From: a virus
IMG/VR virus record: IMGVR_UViG_3300028536_000014
Span: 62,001-126,000 of that record
Strand: one strand, 5' to 3'
Length of the DNA stretch: 64,000 nucleotides
A program made the position numbers and the translations under genes. Within the stretch, counting starts at the first letter, position 1, and every line of letters begins with the position of its first letter. The notes under the pieces are model-generated. The model worked only from the letters and a program-made list of their open reading frames with translations. It ran no database searches and had not been told where the DNA came from. This document shows positions 23,926-32,813 of this stretch, piece by piece.

Positions 23926-24399
23926 TTAAAAAGAAATGGTGTTGAGGATAATACAGTACCTCTTCCCATGAAGAATCTCCTCAACAGAATGTAGAGGCCC
24001 TTGCACGCCATCGATTGTGCAATCTTGGATAATGATATCACCTGACTCTGCAACATAAGGCTCTTCATCACACCAAGAATAAACAGGATCGAAATTACCA
24101 AACACTGCTATAATGGTTTTACCTATATTGTTTAAAGGATCACGATGTTCTTTTACAAATGAACCTTCAGGATAACGTTGAATAAAGATCGTAGTGAATA
24201 CCTGGGTATTAAACATATCCATCAACCGTATAATCACGTCATAAATATGAAGTGGAAGATAGCGGTAGTTACGAAATTGTGAGTATTCAAAATTACCCAA
24301 GAACGTAGGAGAGGGACAATAATCGATTGTGTCGAGTTCTTTAACGATTTCTTCTTGTTGTTCTGGCGTAAATACCGCTTTAATGATAGTCGGTAACAT
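23926..24399 (-). CDS. 2OG-Fe(II) oxygenase-like (AlkB-type fold) protein
   Basis: 157 aa from ATG 24399 (MLPTIIKAVFTPEQQ), chosen for GGAG 9 bases upstream; two upstream ATG/GTG options exist. FIQRYPEGSFVKEHRDPLNN supplies HxD, and GPLHSVEEILHGKRYCIIL supplies the distal His and the Arg that binds 2-oxoglutarate. Likely an iron-dependent hydroxylase acting on DNA, nucleotide or protein; substrate unknown. Confidence 0.7.
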   Translation of the reverse strand: MLPTIIKAVFTPEQQEEIVKELDTIDYCPSPTFLGNFEYSQFRNYRYLPLHIYDVIIRLMDMFNTQVFTTIFIQRYPEGSFVKEHRDPLNNIGKTIIAVFGNFDPVYSWCDEEPYVAESGDIIIQDCTIDGVQGPLHSVEEILHGKRYCIILNTISF

Positions 24400-24416
24400 T
24401 CGCAACTTCTCCATTT

Positions 24417-24785
24417 CTAAGAGGATGTGTGTACACGCAACCATTCTCGCGTGTCCTTAAGCTGATCAGTATCAATAGATTCTAACCCTGGTTCTTTATT
24501 ATCCAGAGCAATAAAGAATTCCTTAATCTTTAATAAACTTTCATCACCCCAGTTTATAAGAATACAGACGTGTGTGTAAGGTATCTGAAAACTATAATTC
24601 TCAGAAACAGGAGTATCATTACGGGCTAGAAATATACCGTTAATAGTCCAAAATTCTGTTACCTTACGAAAAGGATCCCAATCATAACCACCGCCTTCCC
24701 AGAAAGTGCGTTGCTGTACCTCCAAAATGTTGGATAAATACTTAACTTTCACTTGTTCGGTTGACTGTTGAATAGACCCATTCAT
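24417..24785 (-). CDS. Hypothetical protein
   Basis: 122 aa, aromatic-rich (TFWEGGGYDWDPFRKVTEFW). Not recognised. Operonic with the oxygenase-like gene, with a 17-base gap. Confidence 0.65.
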   Translation of the reverse strand: MNGSIQQSTEQVKVKYLSNILEVQQRTFWEGGGYDWDPFRKVTEFWTINGIFLARNDTPVSENYSFQIPYTHVCILINWGDESLLKIKEFFIALDNKEPGLESIDTDQLKDTREWLRVHTSS

Positions 24786-24815
24786 GATTTCGTTCCTATT
24801 GATGGTTTAAGACAT

Positions 24816-25331
24816 TTAAGAAAGAATTCTAGGGATAGTACCACGTCTCTGGTTCATTTTCATCTGAACTATCATTTTTTCTGTAAACATAAAACTTTTG
24901 AATGCAGCTACGCCACGAATAAAATCTACTTCGTGAAGTTCTTCGAGGTGACGAACAATGTACTGCGGGTTCTCATAGTGAACATCACCATAACTAGTTT
25001 CGTTGACTAAAAGATCAAACGTACAATGACTTCCGTGATCGTGGTGTTGGGTTCCTTCAAACTCTAAAATTTGAGCATTGTAACCTTGCCAGAAAGCCAG
25101 TTCCAACGATACACCAGGTACTTCCCAGAAAAGCTGAACGAAGTATTGTTCCTCCGAAGTGGAATATAATTCATTTACCGCCAACTGCTCATCATCATTG
25201 ATGTCTGTCATCTTTGTATGAGACATACCGAGCATTGACGTCAAGCGATCACGATACTGCAGAAACTTTTGGTAAGCCTCAACACGTTCTGCTTCTGTAA
25301 GATTGACTGGCACTGTTTCATTATGTCTCAT
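24816..25331 (-). CDS. Hypothetical protein, paralogue family member
   Basis: 171 aa. Helical N-terminus ERVEAYQKFLQYRDRLTSML aligns in layout with FEEYHAKLTALIGRSH of the 10041 protein. The C-terminal LHEVDFIRGVAAFKSF matches that family's ending. Function unknown. Confidence 0.68.
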   Translation of the reverse strand: MRHNETVPVNLTEAERVEAYQKFLQYRDRLTSMLGMSHTKMTDINDDEQLAVNELYSTSEEQYFVQLFWEVPGVSLELAFWQGYNAQILEFEGTQHHDHGSHCTFDLLVNETSYGDVHYENPQYIVRHLEELHEVDFIRGVAAFKSFMFTEKMIVQMKMNQRRGTIPRILS

Positions 25332-25376
25332 TGTTTTTCCTTTGAAGAGATGAAATTGGTAAGTTAAATCTGTGAT

Positions 25377-25928
25377 CTAATACAACATCTCTGAATAGAG
25401 TTCATTTCCAAGATAAAGATGTCGACAATCTTCTTTTACTTTGTCTAATTGACCTGCAATCTTAGCAATAAGAAATGCTTCTTCACGAGACATGTAGATT
25501 CCATAGTTACATATGAAACCTTGCTCTTCATGAGGTCTATTCTTAAACATATCACCATCAACACGTTTACTGATCTGTTCACGCATTTCCATACTGTAGT
25601 GTCGTATACCGGTTACAATAAAACCGTTTTCTCCACGAACAGCTGCACACACCACAACGTGTTTAGTTGGATTTATATTTATCCAAATAACATCAGTCCA
25701 CCAACCATCATTAAGTTTGTCGTCACTATTAATGAGTGGTGGATTAATAGCTCCCACTGGCCATCCATTTGGATACATATCTGGATATTTATCTTTTTCA
25801 GAACCGAGAGTAAGACCTAATAAACGTAATGCAGTTAGGTATTTTAAGTTCCATTCTTCATCTCGATTTCCAGCCATTGTACTGGCTAGACGAAAACGAC
25901 GTATATATTCTTCAGGTGTTCGATTCAT
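25377..25928 (-). CDS. Hypothetical protein
   Basis: 183 aa from ATG 25928 (MNRTPEEYIRRFRLAS), with TAGGAG 7 bases upstream; the longer frame is hydrophobic run-on from another reading frame. Contains MYPNGWPVGAINPP and a strand-rich middle. Not recognised. Confidence 0.7.
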   Translation of the reverse strand: MNRTPEEYIRRFRLASTMAGNRDEEWNLKYLTALRLLGLTLGSEKDKYPDMYPNGWPVGAINPPLINSDDKLNDGWWTDVIWININPTKHVVVCAAVRGENGFIVTGIRHYSMEMREQISKRVDGDMFKNRPHEEQGFICNYGIYMSREEAFLIAKIAGQLDKVKEDCRHLYLGNELYSEMLY

Positions 25929-25938
25929 CTTTACTCTC

Positions 25939-26160
25939 CTAATCTGGTTTGTATGTAATGGTTTTGATAACAAGATGTCTAGAACCTGGAATACTTGGTT
26001 TAGAACCAGCAATAACAGGTATGATACCATCTGTATCAATAATAACATCACCTACTTTAATATCTGTAGATTCCTTCAGAGGTAAAGTTCCAAGAGATGA
26101 TCGTTTATCTTTGTTGATAAGATTATAAGCTTCTATTTGTGTTGGCGTTAATTTATTCAT
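25939..26160 (-). CDS. Small hypothetical protein
   Basis: 73 aa from ATG 26160 (MNKLTPTQIEAYNLIN), one base after the upstream stop. KVGDVIIDTDGIIPVIAGSKPSIPGS looks like a small beta-barrel. Not recognised. Confidence 0.62.
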   Translation of the reverse strand: MNKLTPTQIEAYNLINKDKRSSLGTLPLKESTDIKVGDVIIDTDGIIPVIAGSKPSIPGSRHLVIKTITYKPD

Positions 26161-26161
26161 G

Positions 26162-26923
26162 TTAGAGTTTCTGATCAAAGCGCGTCAGGACTTTTAGTAG
26201 TCTTGCCTGCACTCTGGTTTCCATTTCTTCTGGTGTTAATCGACTTTTCTCGATAGGACATTTACCTAGATGAGTTATAACTTCTTCCTTGGGATCAAAA
26301 TAAAGTTTACGACAACTCCATTTGACAACATTATCAAGAGGCCATACTTGAGTTTCGTCATCACTAACTGAAGTGAATTGGATGTGTTTACCTGGCATCC
26401 AGACATCAAATAAATAACCATCTGGTGTTCTGAGTTTATCGTTTTCTGTTTCTGATGAATGAGGTTCATCAATTTTATCAAATCGAAGATCTTTACCCAT
26501 TATTGGAAATTCTACTTGTTCTCGATTTGTCGATACCCAACTATTGTAATCGATTATGCTATCTCTTTCGGGATACATTTCATTAATAGAAATGTAGTAA
26601 TGAGGAACCTCAGATTTCCATTTTCCATTAAATAGAATAGGAACAGCACACCAAATCTTATCATCGAAAAACCAATAAGAACGATCAGTAGTACCACTAT
26701 CGCCCCATAACCAAGGCCAACATTGACTTGCAAGAACACTATTCCTATATTGGTGTAGATAGTTACTTACAAAATGTTTGAATAATTCAGGAGTATGACA
26801 CTCCAGAAATTGTTGACCGAATGAGCTTCTAGCGATCGTGTTTATATCACCGTTAGAACTAACACTACCTAACCATTCAGCTTCCTTACCTTTACCGATA
26901 TAAAAATCCGCATCAATATTCAT
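26162..26923 (-). CDS. Hypothetical protein
   Basis: 253 aa, Trp-rich (QCWPWLWGDSGTTDRSYWFFDD). Its start overlaps a 29-aa ORF's stop (TAATG). No known domain recognised. Confidence 0.7.
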   Translation of the reverse strand: MNIDADFYIGKGKEAEWLGSVSSNGDINTIARSSFGQQFLECHTPELFKHFVSNYLHQYRNSVLASQCWPWLWGDSGTTDRSYWFFDDKIWCAVPILFNGKWKSEVPHYYISINEMYPERDSIIDYNSWVSTNREQVEFPIMGKDLRFDKIDEPHSSETENDKLRTPDGYLFDVWMPGKHIQFTSVSDDETQVWPLDNVVKWSCRKLYFDPKEEVITHLGKCPIEKSRLTPEEMETRVQARLLKVLTRFDQKL

Positions 26924-27012
26924 TAATTATTATCCATCTGGTTCTGCAAAGGTGGTTGCAACCACGGTATGTGTTTACTCACGATGTTTGATTCCTGATT
27001 CTGGTGTTTCAT
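26923..27012 (-). CDS. 29-aa coupled small protein
   Basis: MKHQNQESNIVSKHIPWLQP... is joined by ATGA to the upstream gene and by TAATG to the downstream gene. IPWLQPPLQ resembles the N-terminus APWLQPQLLDW of the 27009 protein, so it may be a remnant duplicate or a real mini-gene. Confidence 0.5.
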   Translation of the reverse strand: MKHQNQESNIVSKHIPWLQPPLQNQMDNN

Positions 27013-27479
27013 TCTCTGACACGTTTATTCTCATCAGCGATAAGTTCACGAATGAATTTACGAGCATCATAGATTAAAATGAAAGAATTATTACCGTATT
27101 TTAATCTTATATCGTCATATGGTAATTGTTGGATATTGGCATAAGCTTCTGTAATCCAAAGACCACCACGATTATCCACAATCGACTTAAGTGATCGTCC
27201 GTAATATGTCCATGCGTATTCTTCATTCAAAAGACGCCATGGTATTTCTTTGAATTCTTCATCATGAACGATAGGACACATTTTCTCATTTGTTAATGCT
27301 TTGGAACGTAAACGGTTCCAAAGATCTTCGTTATCAACACCTTCTTCTTGAATGCAAATCCCGTATTTGTTGGTCATTGCAACAAATAGTCTACGTTCAC
27401 CATTCATGTGGTAATGATTCATACCAACGATTGACCAATCCAGCAATTGTGGTTGTAGCCATGGAGCATTGTTATTCAT
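27009..27479 (-). CDS. Hypothetical protein, paralogue of the next gene
   Basis: 156 aa. The C-terminal ~100 residues (EEFKEIPWRLLNEEYAWTYYGRSL...GGLWITEAYANIQ) match the whole of the 27472 protein. The N-terminal domain is extra. Function unknown. Confidence 0.7.
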   Translation of the reverse strand: MNNNAPWLQPQLLDWSIVGMNHYHMNGERRLFVAMTNKYGICIQEEGVDNEDLWNRLRSKALTNEKMCPIVHDEEFKEIPWRLLNEEYAWTYYGRSLKSIVDNRGGLWITEAYANIQQLPYDDIRLKYGNNSFILIYDARKFIRELIADENKRVRE

Positions 27480-27777
27480 AAATGCTCTTTTCTAAATTTT
27501 TGATAGATTGTAATTGACGAATATAATTACGTGCTGAAGTAATACCTTCTTCAGTTAACTTGATAGTAAATATTATCATACCTTTTTGACAAGTTGCGCG
27601 TTTAATATTAGCCCATGCTTCTACAATGTTAAGACCACCATGGTGTGCTAAATATGAAAGCGACTGACGATGATTCTTCCATGCATATTCTTCGTTTAAA
27701 AGATGCCAAGGAATTTCTTTGATTTCATCATCTTGAATGGGAAACATCTTTCCAATTGGTGCATCAGTTTCCAGCAT
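27472..27777 (-). CDS. Hypothetical protein, shorter paralogue
   Basis: 101 aa with GGAGAGAG upstream. EIKEIPWHLLNEEYAWKNHRQSL and GGLNIVEAWANIK align with the 27009 protein. Overlaps both neighbours. Confidence 0.7.
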   Translation of the reverse strand: MLETDAPIGKMFPIQDDEIKEIPWHLLNEEYAWKNHRQSLSYLAHHGGLNIVEAWANIKRATCQKGMIIFTIKLTEEGITSARNYIRQLQSIKNLEKSIYE

Positions 27778-28159
27778 ATTTCTCTCTCCAATCTCCTGGT
27801 AGATTACAATTACTCGGAGCTTTTTGGAATAAAGGACCGATCAATTCTTCTTTATGGCCGGCTAATCCGCATCCAATTTTCACTATATGAAATTTCAGTT
27901 CAGGATGTTCGTTGGCATAAATAATAAATCGATCAACATAAGGTTTAATTTCCTCAATTGTCATTGTTTCAAACTGATGACGACCATGCATGAAACCAAT
28001 ATACTTTTTGGTTGGTATAGCGAATGCTTCACCAGTACGTCCAAAACCAACACCTAGTTGTGCTCCATGTTTCTCACGAGCTGCTAAAGCACTCCCAGCG
28101 CCATGAATTCCTTTTGTGTTACTACCGAATACCATGATTTCATTATTACTGACAAACAT
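27764..28159 (-). CDS. Macro-domain-like (ADP-ribose-binding type) phage protein
   Basis: 131 aa. IMVFGSNTKGIHGAGSALAARE, then GVGFGRTGEAFAIPTK and KIGCGLAGHKEE form the signature of a phage and bacterial macro-like family (G-S/N-N, GxHGxG loop, IGCGLAG). Such folds bind or hydrolyse ADP-ribose derivatives. An ART-like gene lies 4 kb away, so the two may act on the same modification (inference). Good ribosome-binding site (CTAGGAG). Confidence 0.78.
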   Translation of the reverse strand: MFVSNNEIMVFGSNTKGIHGAGSALAAREKHGAQLGVGFGRTGEAFAIPTKKYIGFMHGRHQFETMTIEEIKPYVDRFIIYANEHPELKFHIVKIGCGLAGHKEELIGPLFQKAPSNCNLPGDWREKYAGN

Positions 28160-28194
28160 TTTGATCTCCTAGAATATCATCATAATACGTCTAC

Positions 28195-28213
28195 AAATAA
28201 AATATATATTATC
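28195..28213 (-). promoter_or_regulatory. ATATA-box promoter candidate
   Basis: Minus strand GATAATATATATTTTATTT. It sits between the 28225-28262 hairpin and the macro-like gene start at 28159. Confidence 0.5.
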
Positions 28214-28224
28214 AACATAATCTA

Positions 28225-28262
28225 AGTACACCATGATAGCATTATAGCTATCATGGTGTACT
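28225..28262 (-). terminator. Terminator hairpin, 16-bp stem
   Basis: Perfect stem with a 6-nt loop after the 28270 gene. Confidence 0.7.
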
Positions 28263-28269
28263 TATAGTT

Positions 28270-28500
28270 TTATGTGTTTAGATATATTCGAGGTGTTTTG
28301 GTTGTACGATTAGCGGTTTCACCACAATCATAACACATCTTGTATTCTTTAATAACCCTGAATCTATTACCTTGACCATCACGTATGATCTCAATGTCTT
28401 CAACAATCCATTTAGACCAGTGATGAAAGAATAGACAAGTTCGTTTTTGTTTCGAGAGACCGCTAGGACTCAGGTGGTAGAAGTTCTTGATAGTGTTCAT
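28270..28500 (-). CDS. Small hypothetical protein
   Basis: 76 aa. RTCLFFHHWSKWIVE and MCYDCGETANR supply a possible CxxC plus His zinc site. Overlaps the end of the 28463 gene by 38 bases. Confidence 0.65.
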   Translation of the reverse strand: MNTIKNFYHLSPSGLSKQKRTCLFFHHWSKWIVEDIEIIRDGQGNRFRVIKEYKMCYDCGETANRTTKTPRIYLNT

Positions 28501-29656
28501 TGTTAAGCGCTATGCTATCTTTGAACGCCAGTTCAATACTTTCCATAATACTTATAGGAGTATTATCAACATCAACAACTCTACCATCAATAATAAGACT
28601 GAATGAATCGGATATTTCGATATCAGAACTGAATATATGTCGTATTTCGTACAACTTATGCTTATTTAAATAAGCATAATAAGTAACACCAGCTTGAAGT
28701 TCACTAACTGTAATGAAACGTGGTGTTTCGATATTACCATAGAAAGGAAGTTGATGATCGCTAGTGTTCTTATTCCTGGTACTATTCCTATAGGTTGTTG
28801 AGTCTATAGGAGTAATCTTGACTTCCTTAAGAAGTTCAATAATCATCGTACCTAATGTTCTTTCGTTAACACGTGGATGTTTATTGATTTTGACTTTATC
28901 CAAAAGCCATTGGTATTCATGAATAAGATCAGTATATGGATCAAAAACACTTTTACGAAACAGAGGTTTAACAAGATGAATACCTTCTATTCGAACCCAT
29001 ACTTTTTCGATATCAACATAAATATATGTTAATGCAGTTCCATTTCTTGAAACACAAATAACATAGTTGTGGAAATTAATAACAACCACCCATTGTTTAT
29101 CTGGACTAGAATTATGCGACATATTTAATTTAGACCGATAAAAACCAGTCTTTAAACTTCTAGGATCAAAATAGACACCATTTTCTAACAATGGGTCTGG
29201 TTGATTAAAAACATATTCTCCCAATTGTTCAGGAGTTGTGTTATAGAGCCAACTACTTTGTTCCAATCTCGCATTGACTGGTAATTGCTTAAGTGTCATA
29301 TCAAGATAGTCTCGAAACATTTTGAGCTGACCCTGATCAGGTTCAATCAGTTTCGGAATACCGATATTGATATAAGTTTCCATATGTGCTTTATCAGGAA
29401 TTACATCAATAAGTTGACGAATCAATAAAGCACGTGGACCATTACCATTGATATATGCAAACGATTCATCTTTGTCCATTTCGTTGTCTACTGCATTAAG
29501 GATATCCTTAAAACCTGGTAGGAAAGAACCCATCATCGGAAAGTGTTGTTCTAACAAAAGAGTAAGTTGAACAAATTGACTTTCCATAAATTGGAGACGT
29601 CGCCGAATACCTAAATATTGATGATCGGTTAATTCAGATGTTGTTCTAAAGATCAT
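28463..29656 (-). CDS. Hypothetical protein
   Basis: 397 aa, the largest unknown of this section, with AAAGGG upstream. Helical first third; the middle has beta strands (WVVVINFHNYVICVSRNG). The C-terminus is mixed. No known domain seen. First gene after an ATATA box. Confidence 0.75.
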   Translation of the reverse strand: MIFRTTSELTDHQYLGIRRRLQFMESQFVQLTLLLEQHFPMMGSFLPGFKDILNAVDNEMDKDESFAYINGNGPRALLIRQLIDVIPDKAHMETYINIGIPKLIEPDQGQLKMFRDYLDMTLKQLPVNARLEQSSWLYNTTPEQLGEYVFNQPDPLLENGVYFDPRSLKTGFYRSKLNMSHNSSPDKQWVVVINFHNYVICVSRNGTALTYIYVDIEKVWVRIEGIHLVKPLFRKSVFDPYTDLIHEYQWLLDKVKINKHPRVNERTLGTMIIELLKEVKITPIDSTTYRNSTRNKNTSDHQLPFYGNIETPRFITVSELQAGVTYYAYLNKHKLYEIRHIFSSDIEISDSFSLIIDGRVVDVDNTPISIMESIELAFKDSIALNNEHYQELLPPES

Positions 29657-29715
29657 GATAGGATTCCCTTTAATAAGAATTGGGTTTAAGACTCGTATAA
29701 TCTACAAGTCTATCA

Positions 29716-29734
29716 GTTAAAATATATCTGATTA
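29716..29734 (-). promoter_or_regulatory. ATATA-box promoter candidate
   Basis: Minus strand TAATCAGATATATTTTAAC, 60 bases before the 29656 start and just after a terminator. Confidence 0.5.
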
Positions 29735-29756
29735 AAAACAAATGAGAACAAAAAAA

Positions 29757-29782
29757 ATAGAAGAGGCTAGTGCCTCTTCTAT
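29757..29782 (-). terminator. Intrinsic terminator
   Basis: 11-bp stem with TAGT/ACTA loop and seven T on the minus strand, after the 29797 gene. Confidence 0.85.
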
Positions 29783-29796
29783 GTTACGATTTATCA

Positions 29797-30156
29797 TTAC
29801 ATTCTAATAAATGGAATTTTGGTCAAATCTTCTTTTGATAAATAGACAGGTATAAATCTAGGAACCTTTGTGATCTTCATATCCTTGATATGATCTTTTA
29901 TGTAGTCTTCTCCAACGAGTTTGTTATAACTCTCTATTGAGGCTATAACTCCATTTGGAAGAAGATAAACATCTACTGATCCCCAGAACCGATTCAATGG
30001 TTGACAGGAACGAACCGGGGTATCGTAGAGGTTGTAATATTCAACGATTGGTTCTTGACTATCGCAGTCTCTCAGAATACCTGTGACAAGATATAGCGGA
30101 CCTTTATAGTGTCTCCATATTCCTGGTTTTAATGTTTGAATCTCTGGTTCAGCCAT
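29797..30156 (-). CDS. DUF1653-type protein
   Basis: 119 aa from ATG 30156 (MAEPEIQTLKPGIW). GIWRHYKGPLYLVTGILRD...EPIVEYYNLYDTPVRSCQPL is the DUF1653 pattern (G-x-Y-x-H-[FY]-K-G...EexVvY). A basic C-terminal extension follows. The family's role is unknown, though it occurs often in phages. Overlaps the 30149 gene. Confidence 0.8.
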   Translation of the reverse strand: MAEPEIQTLKPGIWRHYKGPLYLVTGILRDCDSQEPIVEYYNLYDTPVRSCQPLNRFWGSVDVYLLPNGVIASIESYNKLVGEDYIKDHIKDMKITKVPRFIPVYLSKEDLTKIPFIRM

Positions 30157-30724
30157 TGGTAATTTCTTCTTCTGGATGTTCGGCAAGCCAATTAGATTCT
30201 TCCTCTGTTAGAAGAAAGAATGATTTGTAGTGGTCAACAAGATTAGTACCATCTAACAATTTCTGTTTATCCCACATTTCTTTGAAAACTTCATTACTAG
30301 GAAATTTTCCTTCGAAAATATTAGTCAGATATTCATAGGTAATGATACGTTTATTCTCGATGTCGTTGGCAAACAATGTATGAGTAATAACAGCAACCAA
30401 CATAGATATGTGACTAGGATTGATTACCATGCAAGAAAGAAATATCAACGCTTTCCCAGTAAATTCAATACCGAAAATGAGAAATCGTTCAGCTATATAT
30501 TTTCTTGGGCCATTATCTCTTTCTGATAAACTAAGATAAAGATAAGTCGCTGGTATCGTATCAAACTCTGGATGTAGTGATTCATAGTCATCTTTATCAA
30601 AAGCCTTTATAATGTTTTTGATGCTATCGGTAAATGGTTCGCATTTGTCCCAGAATTCATCAACCCATTCTGTTGCAAGTGTTTTGAGTTTGATACAGGT
30701 TTTGATATCATATTCTGTGTTCAT
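30149..30724 (-). CDS. Hypothetical protein
   Basis: 191 aa, helical, with a hydrophobic middle (GKALIFLSCMVINPSHISML). Not recognised. ATGA overlap with 30721. Confidence 0.68.
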   Translation of the reverse strand: MNTEYDIKTCIKLKTLATEWVDEFWDKCEPFTDSIKNIIKAFDKDDYESLHPEFDTIPATYLYLSLSERDNGPRKYIAERFLIFGIEFTGKALIFLSCMVINPSHISMLVAVITHTLFANDIENKRIITYEYLTNIFEGKFPSNEVFKEMWDKQKLLDGTNLVDHYKSFFLLTEEESNWLAEHPEEEITNG

Positions 30725-31221
30725 GTTTTTCTCTTATTTAAATGTTGTCGTAAATGGTATTCCATCGATCTCATTTCACAGAATGATTTAGGAATTTGAA
30801 GTTTATTTCTTAAGTAGGATGCTTCTTTGTTATAACCTGTATTAACGACTTTTTGATTTAATATGAAGTGTCGTTTTAATTGTTTCCAGGCTTTTGTAAT
30901 ATAACCATTTCTACGATATTTCTTTTTAATAAAGAAAGAAGTTAATCGACTCCATACAAGAATACAACCGATTAAGTCATTTAGTTCATCGTAGATAAGA
31001 CAAACAATAAAGAAAGGTCTTTCATGTTTTTGTTTATTGAAAGTCCATTTTAATTTTTCGTTTACATAAAAAGGTTGAACATCTGTTTTCATTTTTAAGA
31101 AACGTTCACATTCTGATTTGATAAAACTACCATCTTTATCTGTAAAATGTAGTTTATCTTTTAATATTAAAGAACATGCAGCAATATATTCATAATGTGT
31201 TCTGGCTATTTTTATTTTCAC
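30721..31221 (-). CDS. GNAT-like acetyltransferase (tentative)
   Basis: 166 aa. FFIVCLIYDELNDLIGCILVW followed by SFFIKKKYRRNGYITKAWKQL has the strand-4 plus V-x-x-x-[YF]R-x-x-G helix layout of GNAT motif A. Lys-rich overall. Substrate unknown. Confidence 0.6.
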   Translation of the reverse strand: MKIKIARTHYEYIAACSLILKDKLHFTDKDGSFIKSECERFLKMKTDVQPFYVNEKLKWTFNKQKHERPFFIVCLIYDELNDLIGCILVWSRLTSFFIKKKYRRNGYITKAWKQLKRHFILNQKVVNTGYNKEASYLRNKLQIPKSFCEMRSMEYHLRQHLNKRKT

Positions 31222-31244
31222 TATTGATGACCTTTGATGGATGT

Positions 31245-31264
31245 CAATTTAAGTATATAGAATC
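31245..31264 (-). promoter_or_regulatory. ATATA-box promoter candidate
   Basis: Minus strand GATTCTATATACTTAAATTG, 24 bases before the 31221 start. Confidence 0.55.
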
Positions 31265-31292
31265 AAAAAGATTTGAAAATAAAAAAAAAATA

Positions 31293-31314
31293 GAGAGAGC
31301 CATCAGGCTCTCTC
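31293..31314 (-). terminator. Intrinsic terminator
   Basis: GAGAGAGCC/GGCTCTCTC stem with a 4-nt loop, followed by TA and ten T on the minus strand. Confidence 0.88.
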
Positions 31315-31333
31315 ATGTTTAAGTAACAATTCC

Positions 31334-31819
31334 TTATTTGATTGCTACGCCATAATTAAGAAGACCATTATTATGACTATTTGAAGAAACTTGGAATTTA
31401 AACGTTAACACACTCCCAGATTTTGTCATCAATTTTGAACCATTACGAATAAATGGGTAGAGATAAAGCGGAATCAACATAATGATCGGTTCTAACGGAC
31501 CTATGTCTTGCATCGGATCGTTTCGATCGTGATGACCGAAATCCAGCTTTTCAAATTGCCAAGGTGTCAAATCGTTGGGATCGAAGTCGGTTAATTTCGT
31601 TATCTTATTAAGAAAACCTCCGTCGAAAAACGCTATTGAATCAGTGATAACATTCACATCGAACATATCCGGGTATTCTGTATCGCCCGGTACTTTGTGA
31701 GTATGATCCAGCATGACACCAACACGCATGAGCATGTTAGAACGAATAGCTCTACAGAACTTGAATGCCTCTTCGGCTTTCCTGGCTTTGGCTGCTTTAC
31801 TGATGATTTCAGTATTCAT
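31334..31819 (-). CDS. Hypothetical protein
   Basis: 161 aa from ATG 31819 (MNTEIISKAAKARKAEE), with CGAGAAA upstream; the longer frame reads through the neighbouring hairpin. Helical N-terminus, then LYLYPFIRNGSKLMTKSGSVLTF. Not recognised. Confidence 0.68.
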   Translation of the reverse strand: MNTEIISKAAKARKAEEAFKFCRAIRSNMLMRVGVMLDHTHKVPGDTEYPDMFDVNVITDSIAFFDGGFLNKITKLTDFDPNDLTPWQFEKLDFGHHDRNDPMQDIGPLEPIIMLIPLYLYPFIRNGSKLMTKSGSVLTFKFQVSSNSHNNGLLNYGVAIK

Positions 31820-31845
31820 AAATTTCTCGATAGTAATAACATGAA

Positions 31846-31877
31846 AGATAGAGATAGCCATATGGCTATCTCTATCT
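31846..31877 (-). terminator. Palindromic terminator overlapping a stop codon
   Basis: 15-bp perfect inverted repeat centred on CATATG. It includes the stop of the ART-like gene. Confidence 0.65.
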
Positions 31878-32735
31878 AATTTGCTCAACCAAATGCTTAT
31901 TGACCCACTGTTCATCCCAGATACAAAATGCTCTGTGACGATTACCACCCATCATGATACCACCAGAATATTCAAACCCATTGTAACCATAGGGTTCTAG
32001 AACATGTCGGATCTCACGATAAATGGTTGTGAAATATTTATTCAGTGGATTTCTATCAGCTTGTTCGATATTGAACTTGATAAACAGGTCTTTATCTTTA
32101 ATGGGGCTATCAGGCCAAACAGTTCGGTAACGACCAAACTGAATTTGATTATCCCAGATCAGTTCCCAAAAAGCAGGATCGTAAACTTGATCAATTTTAA
32201 AAACGGATTGGTTAAATTCTTTTTCATCGAAAACAAATCTGGAAAGATATCCAGTTGGTTCTCCATGATGATACTCCACTTTGATAGGACGTCTTCCATG
32301 ACTGTCTTTCAAAGTACTTGTATACTCTGCAGTGATTTTTTCATCATCTTTTAACTGATCATAAAGCGCTCTATATTGTTGAAGTGCTTTTTGTTCTTTC
32401 TTGGACAACTCACCATGTCGTTTAGGATTGTCGATTTTTACCTTAAGCACGTAGACGTTAACGTCTTCAAACTTCGGAAGACCATCAACGTTAATAAATG
32501 ACATAAAGGCTCTTTCGTAAGCATCCAATCGGTTAAAAGCAGATTCGTTAAATAGAACTTCAACCCGGTGAGATTTTCTAGACCAGTTTCCTTTTTTACG
32601 ATAAGTATCTGCAATCTTCTCAGAGTTTGTGAGATATATGCCTTGTCCAACCAGACATGTAGACTTAGTCTTCTTGAACTTGAATTCATCAATTACTGTT
32701 GAATCACCACGATACAAAATGAGTTGTTTTGACAC
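31872..32735 (-). CDS. ADP-ribosyltransferase-like protein
   Basis: 287 aa. LILYRGDSTVIDEF gives the Y-R-G of ART motif 1, VGQGIYLTNSEKIADTYRKKG the G-x-G-[IV]-Y-L/F-[ST]...A..Y motif 2, and GYNGFEYSGGIMMGGNRHRAFCIWDEQWV the C-terminal block. The set matches ART domains of the polyvalent-protein/toxin kind. It could modify host proteins or nucleic acid, as Alt and Mod do in T4. The third catalytic residue (Glu in GFEYSGG or nearby) is uncertain. Confidence 0.72.
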   Translation of the reverse strand: MSKQLILYRGDSTVIDEFKFKKTKSTCLVGQGIYLTNSEKIADTYRKKGNWSRKSHRVEVLFNESAFNRLDAYERAFMSFINVDGLPKFEDVNVYVLKVKIDNPKRHGELSKKEQKALQQYRALYDQLKDDEKITAEYTSTLKDSHGRRPIKVEYHHGEPTGYLSRFVFDEKEFNQSVFKIDQVYDPAFWELIWDNQIQFGRYRTVWPDSPIKDKDLFIKFNIEQADRNPLNKYFTTIYREIRHVLEPYGYNGFEYSGGIMMGGNRHRAFCIWDEQWVNKHLVEQIR

Positions 32736-32764
32736 ATAAACTCCTAATGTTCTAGATTAAAGTA

Positions 32765-32794
32765 TCTCCCTCAGTCGTTATAGACTGAGGGAGA
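32765..32794 (-). terminator. Terminator hairpin
   Basis: 12-bp stem with a 6-nt loop between the 32814 gene and the ART-like gene. Confidence 0.7.
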
Positions 32795-32813
32795 GTTATG
32801 TTGTCTTTTTGAT

